Origin: Nitrososphaerota archaeon
GTDB taxonomy: Archaea > Thermoproteota > Nitrososphaeria > Nitrososphaerales > CADDZS01
NCBI GenBank assembly: GCA_013288145.1
Contig: JABDCJ010000041.1
Location: forward strand, 1-24,160
Length of the DNA stretch: 24,160 nt
Direction: 5' to 3'
Shown: in pieces, positions 15,862-23,233 of the stretch
Layout: every line of letters begins with the position of its first letter
Numbering within the stretch: the first letter of the stretch is position 1
Program-made: the position numbers and the translations under genes
The notes under the pieces: model-generated
What the model was told of the DNA's origin: nothing
Database searches by the model: none
Seen by the model: only the letters and a program-made list of their open reading frames with translations

Positions 15862-16109
15862 TAATCAGTCAGACGCGAATGCTGAAATCTGGGGTAGAAG
15901 AGAATTACCTGTTACGAAATGAAGTCAAAAGCTGATTAGCAGCTCGATGAAAGCAGTTCTTACAGGATTCATGTCGAGACGCTTATCCAAAGGAATTGAT
16001 AATTTTCATCGTAAGATTCAAGGTATCTCGTGTATTTTGAAGCAGATGTCGGAATCGTTCTGTCTAGCTTATTACTCCCTTGCTCTGTGAATATGCCCCT
16101 CGATCAATC
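15862..16109. other. Intergenic upstream of the YCII-like gene
   Basis: No supported gene. GCTTATTA near 16068-16075 could be the TATA box for TTG 16110. Confidence 0.3.
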
Positions 16110-16442
16110 TTGAAAAAGTTCATCGTATTGTACAAATCAGATCAGGACCCCGAAGAGATGATGAGAAACTCTACGCCGGAACAGATGCAGTCAGGCATGG
16201 ATATGTGGATGAAGTGGTCAAGTAAAGCAGGGAATGCCGTCGTCGACCTAGGCACTCCTCTTGGAAAGGGAAAGGTCGTAACTAAATCCGGTGTCTCAGA
16301 TGCACCGATAGGCGTGTCCGGATATTCAATCATACAGGCAGAAAGTATTGAGGCTCTTCTTCCACTGTTGAAAGACCATCCTCACTTCATGTCAACTGGA
16401 ATGGTGAGCATCGAAGCCTATGAATGCACGCCCATGATGTAG
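16110..16442 (+). CDS. YCII-related dimeric alpha-beta barrel protein
   Basis: A 110-residue protein starting at TTG 16110 (KKFIVLYKSDQDPEEMM). It follows the YCII/DGPF-type pattern: N-terminal strand FIVLYKS, a Met-rich helix (TPEQMQSGMDMWMKWSSKAG), a strand pair around LGTPLGKGKVVT, PIGVSGYSIIQAES, then a helix (IEALLPLLKDHPHF) and a final strand (VSIEAYECTPMM). This class of ferredoxin-like proteins forms dimers and includes both enzymes and binding proteins; the function is unknown here. The frame extends ten codons upstream to a TTG at 16080, but the family begins at the FIVLY strand and a possible TATA box near 16070 would lie almost on top of it. Its stop codon overlaps a strong terminator hairpin. 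Confidence 0.87.
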   Translation: MKKFIVLYKSDQDPEEMMRNSTPEQMQSGMDMWMKWSSKAGNAVVDLGTPLGKGKVVTKSGVSDAPIGVSGYSIIQAESIEALLPLLKDHPHFMSTGMVSIEAYECTPMM

Positions 16443-16467
16443 AAGCGAATCTCGCTTCCCTTTTTTT
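16442..16467 (+). terminator. Hairpin plus T7 terminator
   Basis: GAAGCGA-ATC-TCGCTTC forms a perfect 7 bp stem, followed by CC and seven T residues. The stem begins on the last base of the YCII-like stop codon. It looks like a bacterial intrinsic terminator; in archaea the T-tract alone is usually enough. Confidence 0.75.
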
Positions 16468-16594
16468 AATCTCAAGGAGATTCTTTACTACCTCCTCAAA
16501 ACTCGTATCAGGAATCCAACTTACTGCCACCTATTTTCTGATTCATAAAGTCCTAATCTCCCCCAGCTTCGAAGGATGAAATTAGAAGCAAATC

Positions 16595-17893
16595 GTGAAA
16601 CTGTTAGACCTGAAGGCGCGACAGCAATCTAGGCAAATTACCGATTACTATCCAAGAAAAAACATTGGCCTGTCGCTTCCCGCGAGTACTTTCGACTATG
16701 AGTTTTTGGTGACTGGGAAGAACTTTCCTTACAATCAAAATCAGGTCATCAGGTCATTCATAGATCATGGTGCCATGCTCCTAACTCTTGACGGCAGCAT
16801 TAACGCCGCCCAGAATAAGTTCGTTCTCAATATTACGTGCAATCTCGAGAAAGCTGACCTGGGGCCGAGAGAGCTCGTAGTTCAATTGCAAAACATGAAG
16901 TTTGTCATATCCGCAGAATATGATGAAATCAAGGGCCGGCTATTTGTAAGAAGAATATCGGGAATAACCTTCAATAATAATCAAGAGGCGGTTGCACTTC
17001 CTTCCGGTACCCTGATCGCGCTGGGAAACCGGCTGGCAAGAGAAAGTGGCTCAACAGGTACAGCTGCATTATTTCAGCAGGGACGTGAATATGTCCGAAA
17101 AATAGTCAGGGAATTAGGAAGTATCCAGAATGACGGGCAAGAACTCGCAATTACCTACTATTACGGAAATCAGGGGGATCTTTCTGAACCCGAACGGATC
17201 GAAGGGTATTGCATGAAGTGTCGAAAAATGACTCAAATGATGAATCCACGTCAGATCATTTTTTCGAACAAAACTCAAGCAGTTCAGGGATCGTGCTCGG
17301 CCTGTTCAACCAAGGTCTTCAAGATTGGAGCACAATTTTACGGCAAGATAAGAGACAGTTTTCTGCTTGAAAACGTGCAAGCCTATCTTATGGCAGCCGG
17401 CTGGGGGACATTTGAACTTCGAACAGCAATTGAGGGACGATATGGAGAGGTCCTGATCTGCGATCCTCCGACGCTGGATGGGGAACTCTCGGCGGGGAAC
17501 CAATTTCTGGAAGGCATTGCTGGAAGTCTTTTGGAAGTAGCATCGAATAATAGAAACAAGATGTTACTAGTCGGGAAAAATTATGATCCGACTAGAAGAA
17601 CGCTGATACTGCATTTTGCTGAACATATTCCATTAAGAATCAAAGCCAAGCAACCAGCCACCTCCCCATTAAGTACTAAAAAGCAACGACGAGCGAAGCT
17701 GAAAGATAAGAGTGTGGATAAGAAAACAATCACTCCAATTGGAGCAACCGAGGAAATAGATCGAATCATACACGCGCTTGAGAGCATTGAATCTGGTACA
17801 TCTGGTGGGACAAATGGACCGGTGGACCAGAAATTGCCCGAGGCAGGAGTGATTGTCGAACAGATATCTTCTGAGAATAAGACAGCCTCCTGA
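16595..17893 (+). CDS. V4R-like sensor protein with inserted DUF5679-type zinc ribbon
   Basis: A 432-residue soluble protein. Residues about 50-115 have a ferredoxin/ACT-like pattern (FIDHGAMLLTLDG, KFVLNITCNLEKADLGPREL, MKFVISAEYD). Residues about 130-180 (LPSGTLIALGNRLARE, GREYVRKIVRELG) and 262-342 (YLMAAGWGTFELR, GEVLICDPPTLDGEL, NQFLEGIAGSLLEVAS, RTLILHF) resemble the two halves of a V4R (4-vinyl-reductase/hydrocarbon-binding) domain. Between them is a zinc ribbon with Cys206, 209, 234 and 237 (YCMKCRKMTQMMNP and GSCSACSTKVFKIG), closely like DUF5679 ribbons of Nitrososphaeria. The tail after 350 is basic then acidic and looks disordered. The role is probably ligand sensing coupled to nucleic-acid or protein binding, by inference. 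The start is GTG 16595. Confidence 0.75.
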   Translation: MKLLDLKARQQSRQITDYYPRKNIGLSLPASTFDYEFLVTGKNFPYNQNQVIRSFIDHGAMLLTLDGSINAAQNKFVLNITCNLEKADLGPRELVVQLQNMKFVISAEYDEIKGRLFVRRISGITFNNNQEAVALPSGTLIALGNRLARESGSTGTAALFQQGREYVRKIVRELGSIQNDGQELAITYYYGNQGDLSEPERIEGYCMKCRKMTQMMNPRQIIFSNKTQAVQGSCSACSTKVFKIGAQFYGKIRDSFLLENVQAYLMAAGWGTFELRTAIEGRYGEVLICDPPTLDGELSAGNQFLEGIAGSLLEVASNNRNKMLLVGKNYDPTRRTLILHFAEHIPLRIKAKQPATSPLSTKKQRRAKLKDKSVDKKTITPIGATEEIDRIIHALESIESGTSGGTNGPVDQKLPEAGVIVEQISSENKTAS

Positions 17894-17984
17894 ATCCACC
17901 TGATCATAAACGAGCTCCCGGTAGCTTACCAGTTCGCAGTTCTTGCAAGTGGTATCGGACGAGTTCCTGCGCGGGATAGTTTTG
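17894..17984. other. Intergenic after the V4R-like gene
   Basis: No gene. GGATAG (17975-17980) can pair with CTATCC (17988-17993) of the tandem repeat that follows. Confidence 0.3.
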
Positions 17985-18024
17985 AGTCTATCCACGTTTC
18001 AATGAGTCTATCCACGTTTCAATG
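17985..18024. repeat. Perfect 20 bp tandem duplication
   Basis: GAGTCTATCCACGTTTCAAT occurs twice with no spacer. Read on the minus strand each unit begins ATTGAAAC, the typical end of archaeal CRISPR repeats, but there is no spacer-repeat periodicity and no cas gene. Confidence 0.85.
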
Positions 18025-18137
18025 GACGCGAACAATTCCGAAGTTCCTTAGACCGGCATAGGAAGTTATGATTCTAAGCATCGCCGAGTTCTACAAAATA
18101 CAGTCGGAAGGAAATATTGGTTCGATTTGACTTCGAG
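18025..18137. other. Intergenic, nothing recognised
   Basis: No ORF, RNA or further copies of the tandem unit were seen. Confidence 0.3.
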
Positions 18138-18227
18138 TTAGAGTGTAAGAGCCAAGACTACTCCTAGTGTAGCACTTACAACTACCAATGCTAGCAGACT
18201 CAATGCGATCCTAGTCTTGTGGCTCAA
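18138..18227 (-). CDS. Possible 29-residue membrane peptide or gene remnant
   Basis: TTG 18227 gives SHKTRIALSLLALVVV followed by SATLGVVLALTL and a stop, a textbook single membrane helix with a basic n-side. The same frame stays open upstream to a TAG at 18297-18299 with protein-like sequence (EPLGSSLRVIIPDHFLPDSY), and is again protein-like beyond that TAG. This suggests either a very small membrane protein or the 3' end of a decayed gene. No ATG or GTG is available. Confidence 0.28.
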   Translation of the reverse strand: MSHKTRIALSLLALVVVSATLGVVLALTL

Positions 18228-18299
18228 ATACGAATCAGGGAGAAAATGATCCGGGATTATTACTCTTAAACTCGATCCAAGTGGTTCTACATAGATCTA

Positions 18300-18478
18300 A
18301 TATGCGAACTCTTGAGCCTGATTTTGAGCGACGAAATGGTTGAATGCTGGAATAGTCGTGTCACTTTATGATAAATATCTGCAGCGATCCATATTTTGAA
18401 AATTCACATCTAGGTTTTTGCGAGTTTTTCATAGTTTGATTTCGGAACTCAAATTAGCATGGAGCGAATTAGAACTAT
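18300..18478. other. Upstream region of the YkoE-like gene
   Basis: AT-rich. No thiamine (TPP) riboswitch sequence motif was found in the region ahead of the YkoE-like gene. GGAG at 18461-18464 is 14 nt ahead of TTG 18479. Confidence 0.35.
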
Positions 18479-19369
18479 TTGTCAGGTAAAGTTCTTCTTT
18501 TCTACACCGAAAGGGAACTCGCCCTAATAGTTGCCGTGGGAGTGTACACAGGATTAATTGATCACCAGATTAATTCGATCTTATTTGCCTTGATCGCACA
18601 CATCCACTCAATCGTATTGTTTAACGATTACATCCAACATGTGACTGGAGGTCCTCTGTTTGGAGACCTACTTCAGACATGGCTCGAATACGGCGGAGTA
18701 CTTGCAGCCTGCCTGGTTAGAAAGCCCGCCTCAGGAACGTTCGCACTCACGGTCAACGGATTTTGTCAAGTCTTTGTCTACGGCACGCACGACCCGCACC
18801 TCTGGTACGGTCTCGCAGGTTTAGGGGCCGACATAGTGTTTGCATTATTCAAGTACAAAAGATACGATTTCCCGGTGATTTGCCTCGCCGGAATCTTGTC
18901 CGGGGTATTCTGGTACTCAATTGTCTGGTTTACCCACGGAATCTACTTGTATCCGGTCTCATTCATCATCTCAGATTTTGGCATTCGAGTCCTCGGGAAT
19001 GCGGTGGGAGATGGACTCTTAGGAGCAGCAATGGCCTTTGTAATTCTGAAAATTGCTAGCCGTAGATGGAGCGATTCCAGACCCCCAACATTTGAATTAA
19101 GCAATTTCTCGAAGTCCTTTTTGGGAACCATTTGTGCCCTTATCCTTGGGTCTGCGATTCTGTCGATAGTTCTCACCTACGATTCACATTCGGTAGAGGA
19201 GTTTTTCCAAAGCATCGGCCCGAAGATTGCGGGCGGCATTCCCTACGACGAGGAATACAATCCAGGGTACGTCTTCAGTATTCTCTTGATATTTCTCGTT
19301 CTTGTTATCGCGGGGTTCTGGATTCTGAGTTCAAGAGTACCGAGGAACGTTCGCGGGAAAGTTGCTTGA
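18479..19369 (+). CDS. YkoE-like membrane protein (ECF-type S component, thiamine-precursor uptake?)
   Basis: A 296-residue integral membrane protein with about eight helices. The middle part (GGPLFGDLLQTWLEYGGVLAAC, LVRKPASGTFALTVNGF, LWYGLAGLGADIVFALFKYKRYDFPV, CLAGILSGV) follows the YkoE pattern: a helix ending in RKP-x-G, then GLGA-E/D-x-x-FALF-x-Y-R/K. YkoE proteins are substrate-binding S components of energy-coupling-factor transporters for hydroxymethylpyrimidine/thiamine. Here the protein is about 90 residues longer, with an extra loop (SHSVEEFFQSIGPKIAGG) and a final helix. No ECF ATPase or T component is in the window, so it would have to use a shared module. The start is TTG 18479. 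The substrate is unproven. Confidence 0.68.
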   Translation: MSGKVLLFYTERELALIVAVGVYTGLIDHQINSILFALIAHIHSIVLFNDYIQHVTGGPLFGDLLQTWLEYGGVLAACLVRKPASGTFALTVNGFCQVFVYGTHDPHLWYGLAGLGADIVFALFKYKRYDFPVICLAGILSGVFWYSIVWFTHGIYLYPVSFIISDFGIRVLGNAVGDGLLGAAMAFVILKIASRRWSDSRPPTFELSNFSKSFLGTICALILGSAILSIVLTYDSHSVEEFFQSIGPKIAGGIPYDEEYNPGYVFSILLIFLVLVIAGFWILSSRVPRNVRGKVA

Positions 19370-19400
19370 TAGAGCGATTAACCTTAAGGTACAGAAATCA

Positions 19401-20021
19401 TCAGTCGGGCATTGTCGTCGAACTTGAATGGTGCGTTCTAGTTTGCGAGGTTCGATCGGTTTGAGTAGTAACTGTAGTTGTTGTGTGTGTCGTATAGTTC
19501 GTGAAAGTAGTCGTGTCGGTCAGCGTAGATTGAATCGTATTTGTTGTTGGAACCGTACTTGTTACAGTTGAGACAAGCGTTTCCGTGGTTAATGCTGTCC
19601 CTGAAGAGGTAGTTTCTGTTTCGTAAATAGTCTCGTTGATGAGAGAGGTAGACAACGAGGTCATTGTCACCAAGATTGTAGTTCCGGTTGTGACCGTCGT
19701 GTAAACTGGAATTGTCCTATTCAAAACAGAAGTAATAGTCGAGAATGAGAATGCAACAGCGGTGGTGGTTGTTCCGTTCACAAAAGTCATCGTATATTGA
19801 ATCGTTTGAATTAGGGTTTCAGGTATCGTATTCGTTACAAAATTAGTGATGTTTCCAATCTCGGACTGCCCTGTGGAGGAGAAGTTCCCGACTGACTGGG
19901 AATAGGAAGTAAAGTTCTCATCGCTGAACGGAAAAAGCGTCCTTTGGACACCAATGACCCCGACAGAAACAACCAAAATGATCGCTATGGAAACCGCCAT
20001 CATAATTGCTGATCTGTTCAC
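19401..20021 (-). CDS. Thr/Ser-rich extracellular protein with N-terminal anchor
   Basis: A 206-residue protein with one N-terminal hydrophobic helix (MMAVSIAIILVVSVGVIGV, about residues 7-25) acting as signal anchor, and an outside part dominated by Thr and Ser with hardly any charge. N-glycosylation sequons are at Asn36, 46, 57, 82, 101, 129 and 175. The C-terminal third consists of runs such as TTTFTNYTTHTTTTVTT and ends in a His/Ser tail. The low-complexity, glycan-rich layout suggests a flexible surface coat or spacer; no enzymatic domain is seen. The composition echoes the stalk of the surface protein at 14828. GTG 20021 is the likely start. It converges with the YkoE-like gene (31 bp between the stops). 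Confidence 0.72.
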   Translation of the reverse strand: MNRSAIMMAVSIAIILVVSVGVIGVQRTLFPFSDENFTSYSQSVGNFSSTGQSEIGNITNFVTNTIPETLIQTIQYTMTFVNGTTTTAVAFSFSTITSVLNRTIPVYTTVTTGTTILVTMTSLSTSLINETIYETETTSSGTALTTETLVSTVTSTVPTTNTIQSTLTDTTTFTNYTTHTTTTVTTQTDRTSQTRTHHSSSTTMPD

Positions 20022-20099
20022 AATTTCTTACCCTGTCCATCCTTTTCTCTAAACCATAAGGGACGATCGACGGAATTCGCAAAGGGTCTCAGCTAAATT

Positions 20100-20360
20100 T
20101 TGCACAAAGTCAAAATTCCTGTGCTTCAGGGTGAAAACAAAATAACGATAGAAACTTTCGGTGGGAAGGTCTTTGCTATCGTTCCCCAAGCTTTCGGACT
20201 GTTTGGAAGAATTCGAAAAGATAGTTCGGCGAAAGTGCTGTCTGCCTATTGGCATCAAGCAAAAGTTTCGGCCATCAATTCAAGGTGTCTACTTACAGAA
20301 GTAGGTGGTGATTTTTCAGAAGTAAAGAAAAAATTATCGCGTCATAATGGGGTGCGGTGA
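20100..20360 (+). CDS. Hypothetical 86-residue protein (possible gene)
   Basis: The frame from TTG 20100 gives a basic, moderately hydrophobic protein: a strand-rich start (HKVKIPVLQGENKITIETFGGKVFAIVPQ), a middle helix and a charged end (GGDFSEVKKKLSRH). No family recognised. It lies between two minus-strand genes, ending 18 bp before the stop of the glycosyltransferase. The opposite-strand frame (20049-20258) looks like the shadow. CCATAAGG near 20053 might serve as a weak promoter. Confidence 0.4.
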   Translation: MHKVKIPVLQGENKITIETFGGKVFAIVPQAFGLFGRIRKDSSAKVLSAYWHQAKVSAINSRCLLTEVGGDFSEVKKKLSRHNGVR

Positions 20361-20377
20361 TCGATAATCTTTGCCTT

Positions 20378-21454
20378 TCAGATATTTTTTCTTCGACTTG
20401 GAATCTCGGGATTTTTTAGTGATTCCAAGATCAAAGCGCCTATTCCCAGAGTGAGTCCTATTACTAAGTCATAGCCAGCGTAATAAAATCCATAATCCGG
20501 CCTGACTCCTGTAGCAGTCCACAATTGGAATGTGTAAATCGCTTGAAGAGCTCCGGCAACTAACATTCCTATCGAAGGTGAACCAAGAAAAAGAAGCGGG
20601 TGTTTCAAAAGCACGTCCTTTACTGTTTTGGAGATCGCAGACTCCGTTTGCGTTACCAGAGATCCTATTTTGTTTATCCAATTTCTGGGAGATCTGGCAT
20701 TCTCTGAAGAGCTCGTCCCGTAGATTGCAGAACTTATTGGGTACTCCCTTACTTTCAATCCCTGCTGCTTTGCAAACTCAAAAATATCGCTCTCCGGCAC
20801 TACGCTCGATGTCCCGGCAGGGGTAATCAGCGCAAGAGCTCTCTTTCCATATGCACGAAAAAGAGAAAATGGATCCCCGTCTGAAGATTCTTCATCTGGT
20901 AGATGGCCGGAACCAACCGCTATATCACACTCACCGCCCTGAACCTTTTCAAGCAAATTTAGCACATCTCGCAGGTTAAAGTCCATGTCTGGATCTATGA
21001 TCAGCAGGTTCTCGGAATGTAGCCTTCTTGAGGCTAGAAAGAGAGAAGTTACACTGTCTGACATTCCCAGCGTTCTCGGGTGCTTTATCAGCTTGCATCC
21101 TAATGCTCTGGCGATATCTTCCGATGCGTCAGTTGAGAAATCGTCACAGACCACGACATCTGCATCCAAGCTTCGGAGTTCAACTACCACCCTTGCCAAA
21201 GATTCCTCGGAATTGTGGACTGGGATCCCAATGACTAGTTTCGATTCCGTTATCTGGTTTGATGAGGTCCTCGATCGAACTCCATGATCTCTCAATAATG
21301 TAGCGGAAACCTGTTGACGACGAACTGAATCGCTAGCAAGAGTTGTTTCCGCTGGAACTAGCGAAGAACCCTCATCCGGTAACGAAGAAAGGGACTCGCT
21401 ATCCTCTCGGAATGCTTTGCGCCAGAAAAATTTGTCGTTGTTGGATTGCGACAA
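20378..21454 (-). CDS. Membrane-anchored family 2 glycosyltransferase (GT-A)
   Basis: A 358-residue enzyme transferring a sugar from a nucleotide- or lipid-linked donor to a lipid carrier or glycan at the inner membrane face. The GT-A core spans about residues 72-265: LVIGIPVHNSEES (76-84), DDFSTDAS (Asp104/105) for nucleotide binding, and the metal-binding DPDMD (154-158). Two C-terminal helices (PSIGMLVAGALQAIYTF and DLVIGLTLGIGALILESL) anchor it, as in dolichyl-phosphate-sugar synthase-like archaeal enzymes. The first 70 residues are Ser/Asp/Glu-rich and unrelated to the GT2 fold. The start is TTG 21454, 3 nt after the transcript start predicted from a TATA-like box at 21478-21487. The GHMP sugar kinase upstream suggests work in surface glycan synthesis. 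Confidence 0.88.
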   Translation of the reverse strand: MSQSNNDKFFWRKAFREDSESLSSLPDEGSSLVPAETTLASDSVRRQQVSATLLRDHGVRSRTSSNQITESKLVIGIPVHNSEESLARVVVELRSLDADVVVCDDFSTDASEDIARALGCKLIKHPRTLGMSDSVTSLFLASRRLHSENLLIIDPDMDFNLRDVLNLLEKVQGGECDIAVGSGHLPDEESSDGDPFSLFRAYGKRALALITPAGTSSVVPESDIFEFAKQQGLKVREYPISSAIYGTSSSENARSPRNWINKIGSLVTQTESAISKTVKDVLLKHPLLFLGSPSIGMLVAGALQAIYTFQLWTATGVRPDYGFYYAGYDLVIGLTLGIGALILESLKNPEIPSRRKNI

Positions 21455-21477
21455 AATGATCGTCGACGAAAGACGAG

Positions 21478-21487
21478 ATCATAAGCC
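21478..21487 (-). promoter_or_regulatory. TATA-like box for the glycosyltransferase gene
   Basis: GGCTTATGAT on the minus strand, about 28 bp before TTG 21454. It supports the long N-terminal extension of the enzyme. Confidence 0.4.
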
Positions 21488-21709
21488 GAAATATCTACCT
21501 GCCTACAACTGAATGGATCTGAGATATGGATCTGAGCAGTTTTAAGGACAGCTTTTCAGAGGGATCGACATTCCCGAGCTCGTTTATTGAATCATTTAAG
21601 ACCTGCTACAGTATTGATGTCAATTACACTCGCCGTCACAAAGAAAAAGAAAATTTGAGAACTGCCTGTATCTAAGGAACGTATCCAACTGAAGATCGAA
21701 TTGGAATTC

Positions 21710-22693
21710 TCAAATGTTTTGGATTACTTTGCTTCCCTCGAAATCAAACCTGAATCGATGTTCCCGGAGGCCGTGTCTGGCGAGAGCCGCCCTAATATTC
21801 TGACGCCCATCGTCGCAATAGAAGATCAAGAAACCGCCTCCCCCTGCTCCAACGATTTTACCGCCGAGAGCACCATTCTCTCTACCAAGTGAGTACCAAA
21901 AATCAATGCTGTTATTGGTCATTCCTGTGGTCACTTCTCGTTTGACAGTCCAATGTTCGTGCAAAAGTTCGCCGAATCTTCTCAGATCTCCCTTTTTTAG
22001 AGCATCTCGACTCTCCATCCCGATTCTCTTAATTTCATGCATCTTTTCGAGCGAATCGCTAGCAGTAAGAGATAGTTGTTTCTGTTGTTCGTTCAGAACA
22101 TCGCTCGCGCTTCTCTTGATTCCCGTATAGAACATCATCAAATTATTTTCGAGCTCAGAGACAATATCCTCTGAAAGATTTAGATCCGTGACAGTTACTT
22201 TGCCGCTCCTGTCAATCTCGTAAGATCTGATCCCGCCGAAGCTAGCAACATACTCATCTTGCTTTCCGGAAGGTTCGCCGAGTTTGTTCATGGCTATGTC
22301 GCAAGCTTCTTCTGCAATTTCCGCGGGCGTTTTGATGACCCTCTTGTAAGCATAAAGGACGTTTAGTAAACCAACCGTAAAGCTGCCAGAAGATCCTAGT
22401 CCCGTGTTTGCGGGAGCATCCGCAAGAGATACGATTTCAATTCCATTCCTGATGTTGAGTAATCTCAAAGCCTCTCGAGCGGATGGATGCTCGATGTAAG
22501 CGGGGTCATCTACAATTTCGGTTTTTGAATAACTCAATCGAAGTCCTGGTTCAAAGCGTTTGTTCAAAATAATGTGCATGTATTTATCGATCGAACCAGA
22601 AAGGAAAAGACCTCCATACTTTGAATAGTAGGAAGGAAGATCAGTTCCCCCTCCCCCTAAGGGCAATCTGAAGGGAGTTCTAGAGATGATCAT
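21710..22693 (-). CDS. GHMP-family sugar kinase (heptose-7-phosphate/fucokinase-like)
   Basis: A 327-residue cytosolic ATP-dependent kinase. Motif 1 is SRTPFRLPLGGGGTDLPSYY (4-23), motif 2 (ATP-binding) PANTGLGSSGSF (94-105), the segment LGEPSGKQDEYVASFGG (about 138-154) carries the base-side Asp/Glu, and motif 3 is KIVGAGGGGFL (279-289). The opening and the KQDEYVASFGG block are those of D-glycero-D-manno-heptose-7-phosphate kinase-like (HddA) proteins, but fucose or other hexose kinases share them. The frame reaches an ATG at 22765; a TATA box (22724-22732) makes ATG 22693 the better start, and this is also the family start. It probably supplies activated sugar for surface glycans with the neighbouring GT2. 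Confidence 0.9.
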   Translation of the reverse strand: MIISRTPFRLPLGGGGTDLPSYYSKYGGLFLSGSIDKYMHIILNKRFEPGLRLSYSKTEIVDDPAYIEHPSAREALRLLNIRNGIEIVSLADAPANTGLGSSGSFTVGLLNVLYAYKRVIKTPAEIAEEACDIAMNKLGEPSGKQDEYVASFGGIRSYEIDRSGKVTVTDLNLSEDIVSELENNLMMFYTGIKRSASDVLNEQQKQLSLTASDSLEKMHEIKRIGMESRDALKKGDLRRFGELLHEHWTVKREVTTGMTNNSIDFWYSLGRENGALGGKIVGAGGGGFLIFYCDDGRQNIRAALARHGLREHRFRFDFEGSKVIQNI

Positions 22694-22723
22694 ATCTTCG
22701 GCATCTGGCTTTTTTGCATCCAG

Positions 22724-22732
22724 CATATATTG
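22724..22732 (-). promoter_or_regulatory. TATA box for the GHMP kinase gene
   Basis: CAATATATG on the minus strand; transcript start would be near 22703, 10 nt before ATG 22693. It removes 24 codons from the longest possible frame. Confidence 0.5.
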
Positions 22733-23029
22733 ATTAACGTCATAATTGCAAAATTGCAATCTCATGCACGCGAAGAGCGGGGCATCTCTAAGATTTTGTC
22801 CGCAGATCTAGGCTTCCTCGCCGATCAATTTCCAGTAGCTTGCCCTAAATTACATGTATTATTTCTTAGTTATCTGATTACTTCGTCCCAACTGCCATTT
22901 TAGAAAATGTAAGTAGACTAATATCGAATCGAGTCGTCATATTGGTAAAGTACTAGAAAGTTGACGGATTCCAAAGTCGAACATGTCTGTTGACCCTCTT
23001 TCATTTTTATTGGACAATTATTCATCAAT
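22733..23029. other. Divergent intergenic region, nothing recognised
   Basis: No gene, repeat or structured RNA seen between the GHMP kinase and the zinc-ribbon gene. Confidence 0.35.
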
Positions 23030-23040
23030 CATATCATATC
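23030..23040 (+). promoter_or_regulatory. TATA-like box for the small zinc-ribbon gene
   Basis: CATATCATATC, about 25 bp ahead of TTG 23057, so the transcript is expected to begin at the start codon. Confidence 0.45.
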
Positions 23041-23056
23041 ACGAGCTCTAGTTCAA

Positions 23057-23233
23057 TTGGCTGAATTGACTAATCGAGCTATTAGAGAAGGCGATACCTG
23101 CCCGGTTTGCCGCGGGGGTCTGATGGAGTACGTCAGATACAATTACGATTCGCGAAACTCCAACATGGATGTAGCAATTGAGCACATGGAGCTAAAATGC
23201 AATAATCAACAGTGTCCGAAGAGTCGCGGGTAG
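23057..23233 (+). CDS. 58-residue zinc-ribbon protein
   Basis: A short gene starting with TTG 23057 (MAELTNRAIREG). The product has DTCPVCRGGLMEYVRY at residues 13-28 and LKCNNQQCPKSRG at 46-58, that is CPVC (Cys15, Cys18) and CNNQQC (Cys48, Cys53). These four cysteines, about 30 residues apart, form a treble-clef or ribbon-type zinc site with a hairpin between. Such small ribbons in archaea serve as DNA-, RNA- or protein-binding adaptors; no specific partner is known. A predicted leaderless transcript supports the TTG. The gene stands alone, divergent from the sugar kinase. Confidence 0.75.
   Translation: MAELTNRAIREGDTCPVCRGGLMEYVRYNYDSRNSNMDVAIEHMELKCNNQQCPKSRG

Noticed and set aside
17669..17995. 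Minus-strand ORF with a CKNC pair
   Set aside because: Largely antisense to the V4R-like gene, and the cysteines lack a second pair at a sensible distance.
17985..18024. CRISPR array
   Set aside because: Only two abutting units without spacers, and no cas genes; reported as a tandem repeat instead.
18025..18478. TPP riboswitch upstream of the YkoE-like gene
   Set aside because: None of the conserved TPP aptamer blocks (CTGAGA, ACCTGATCTGG-like) is present.
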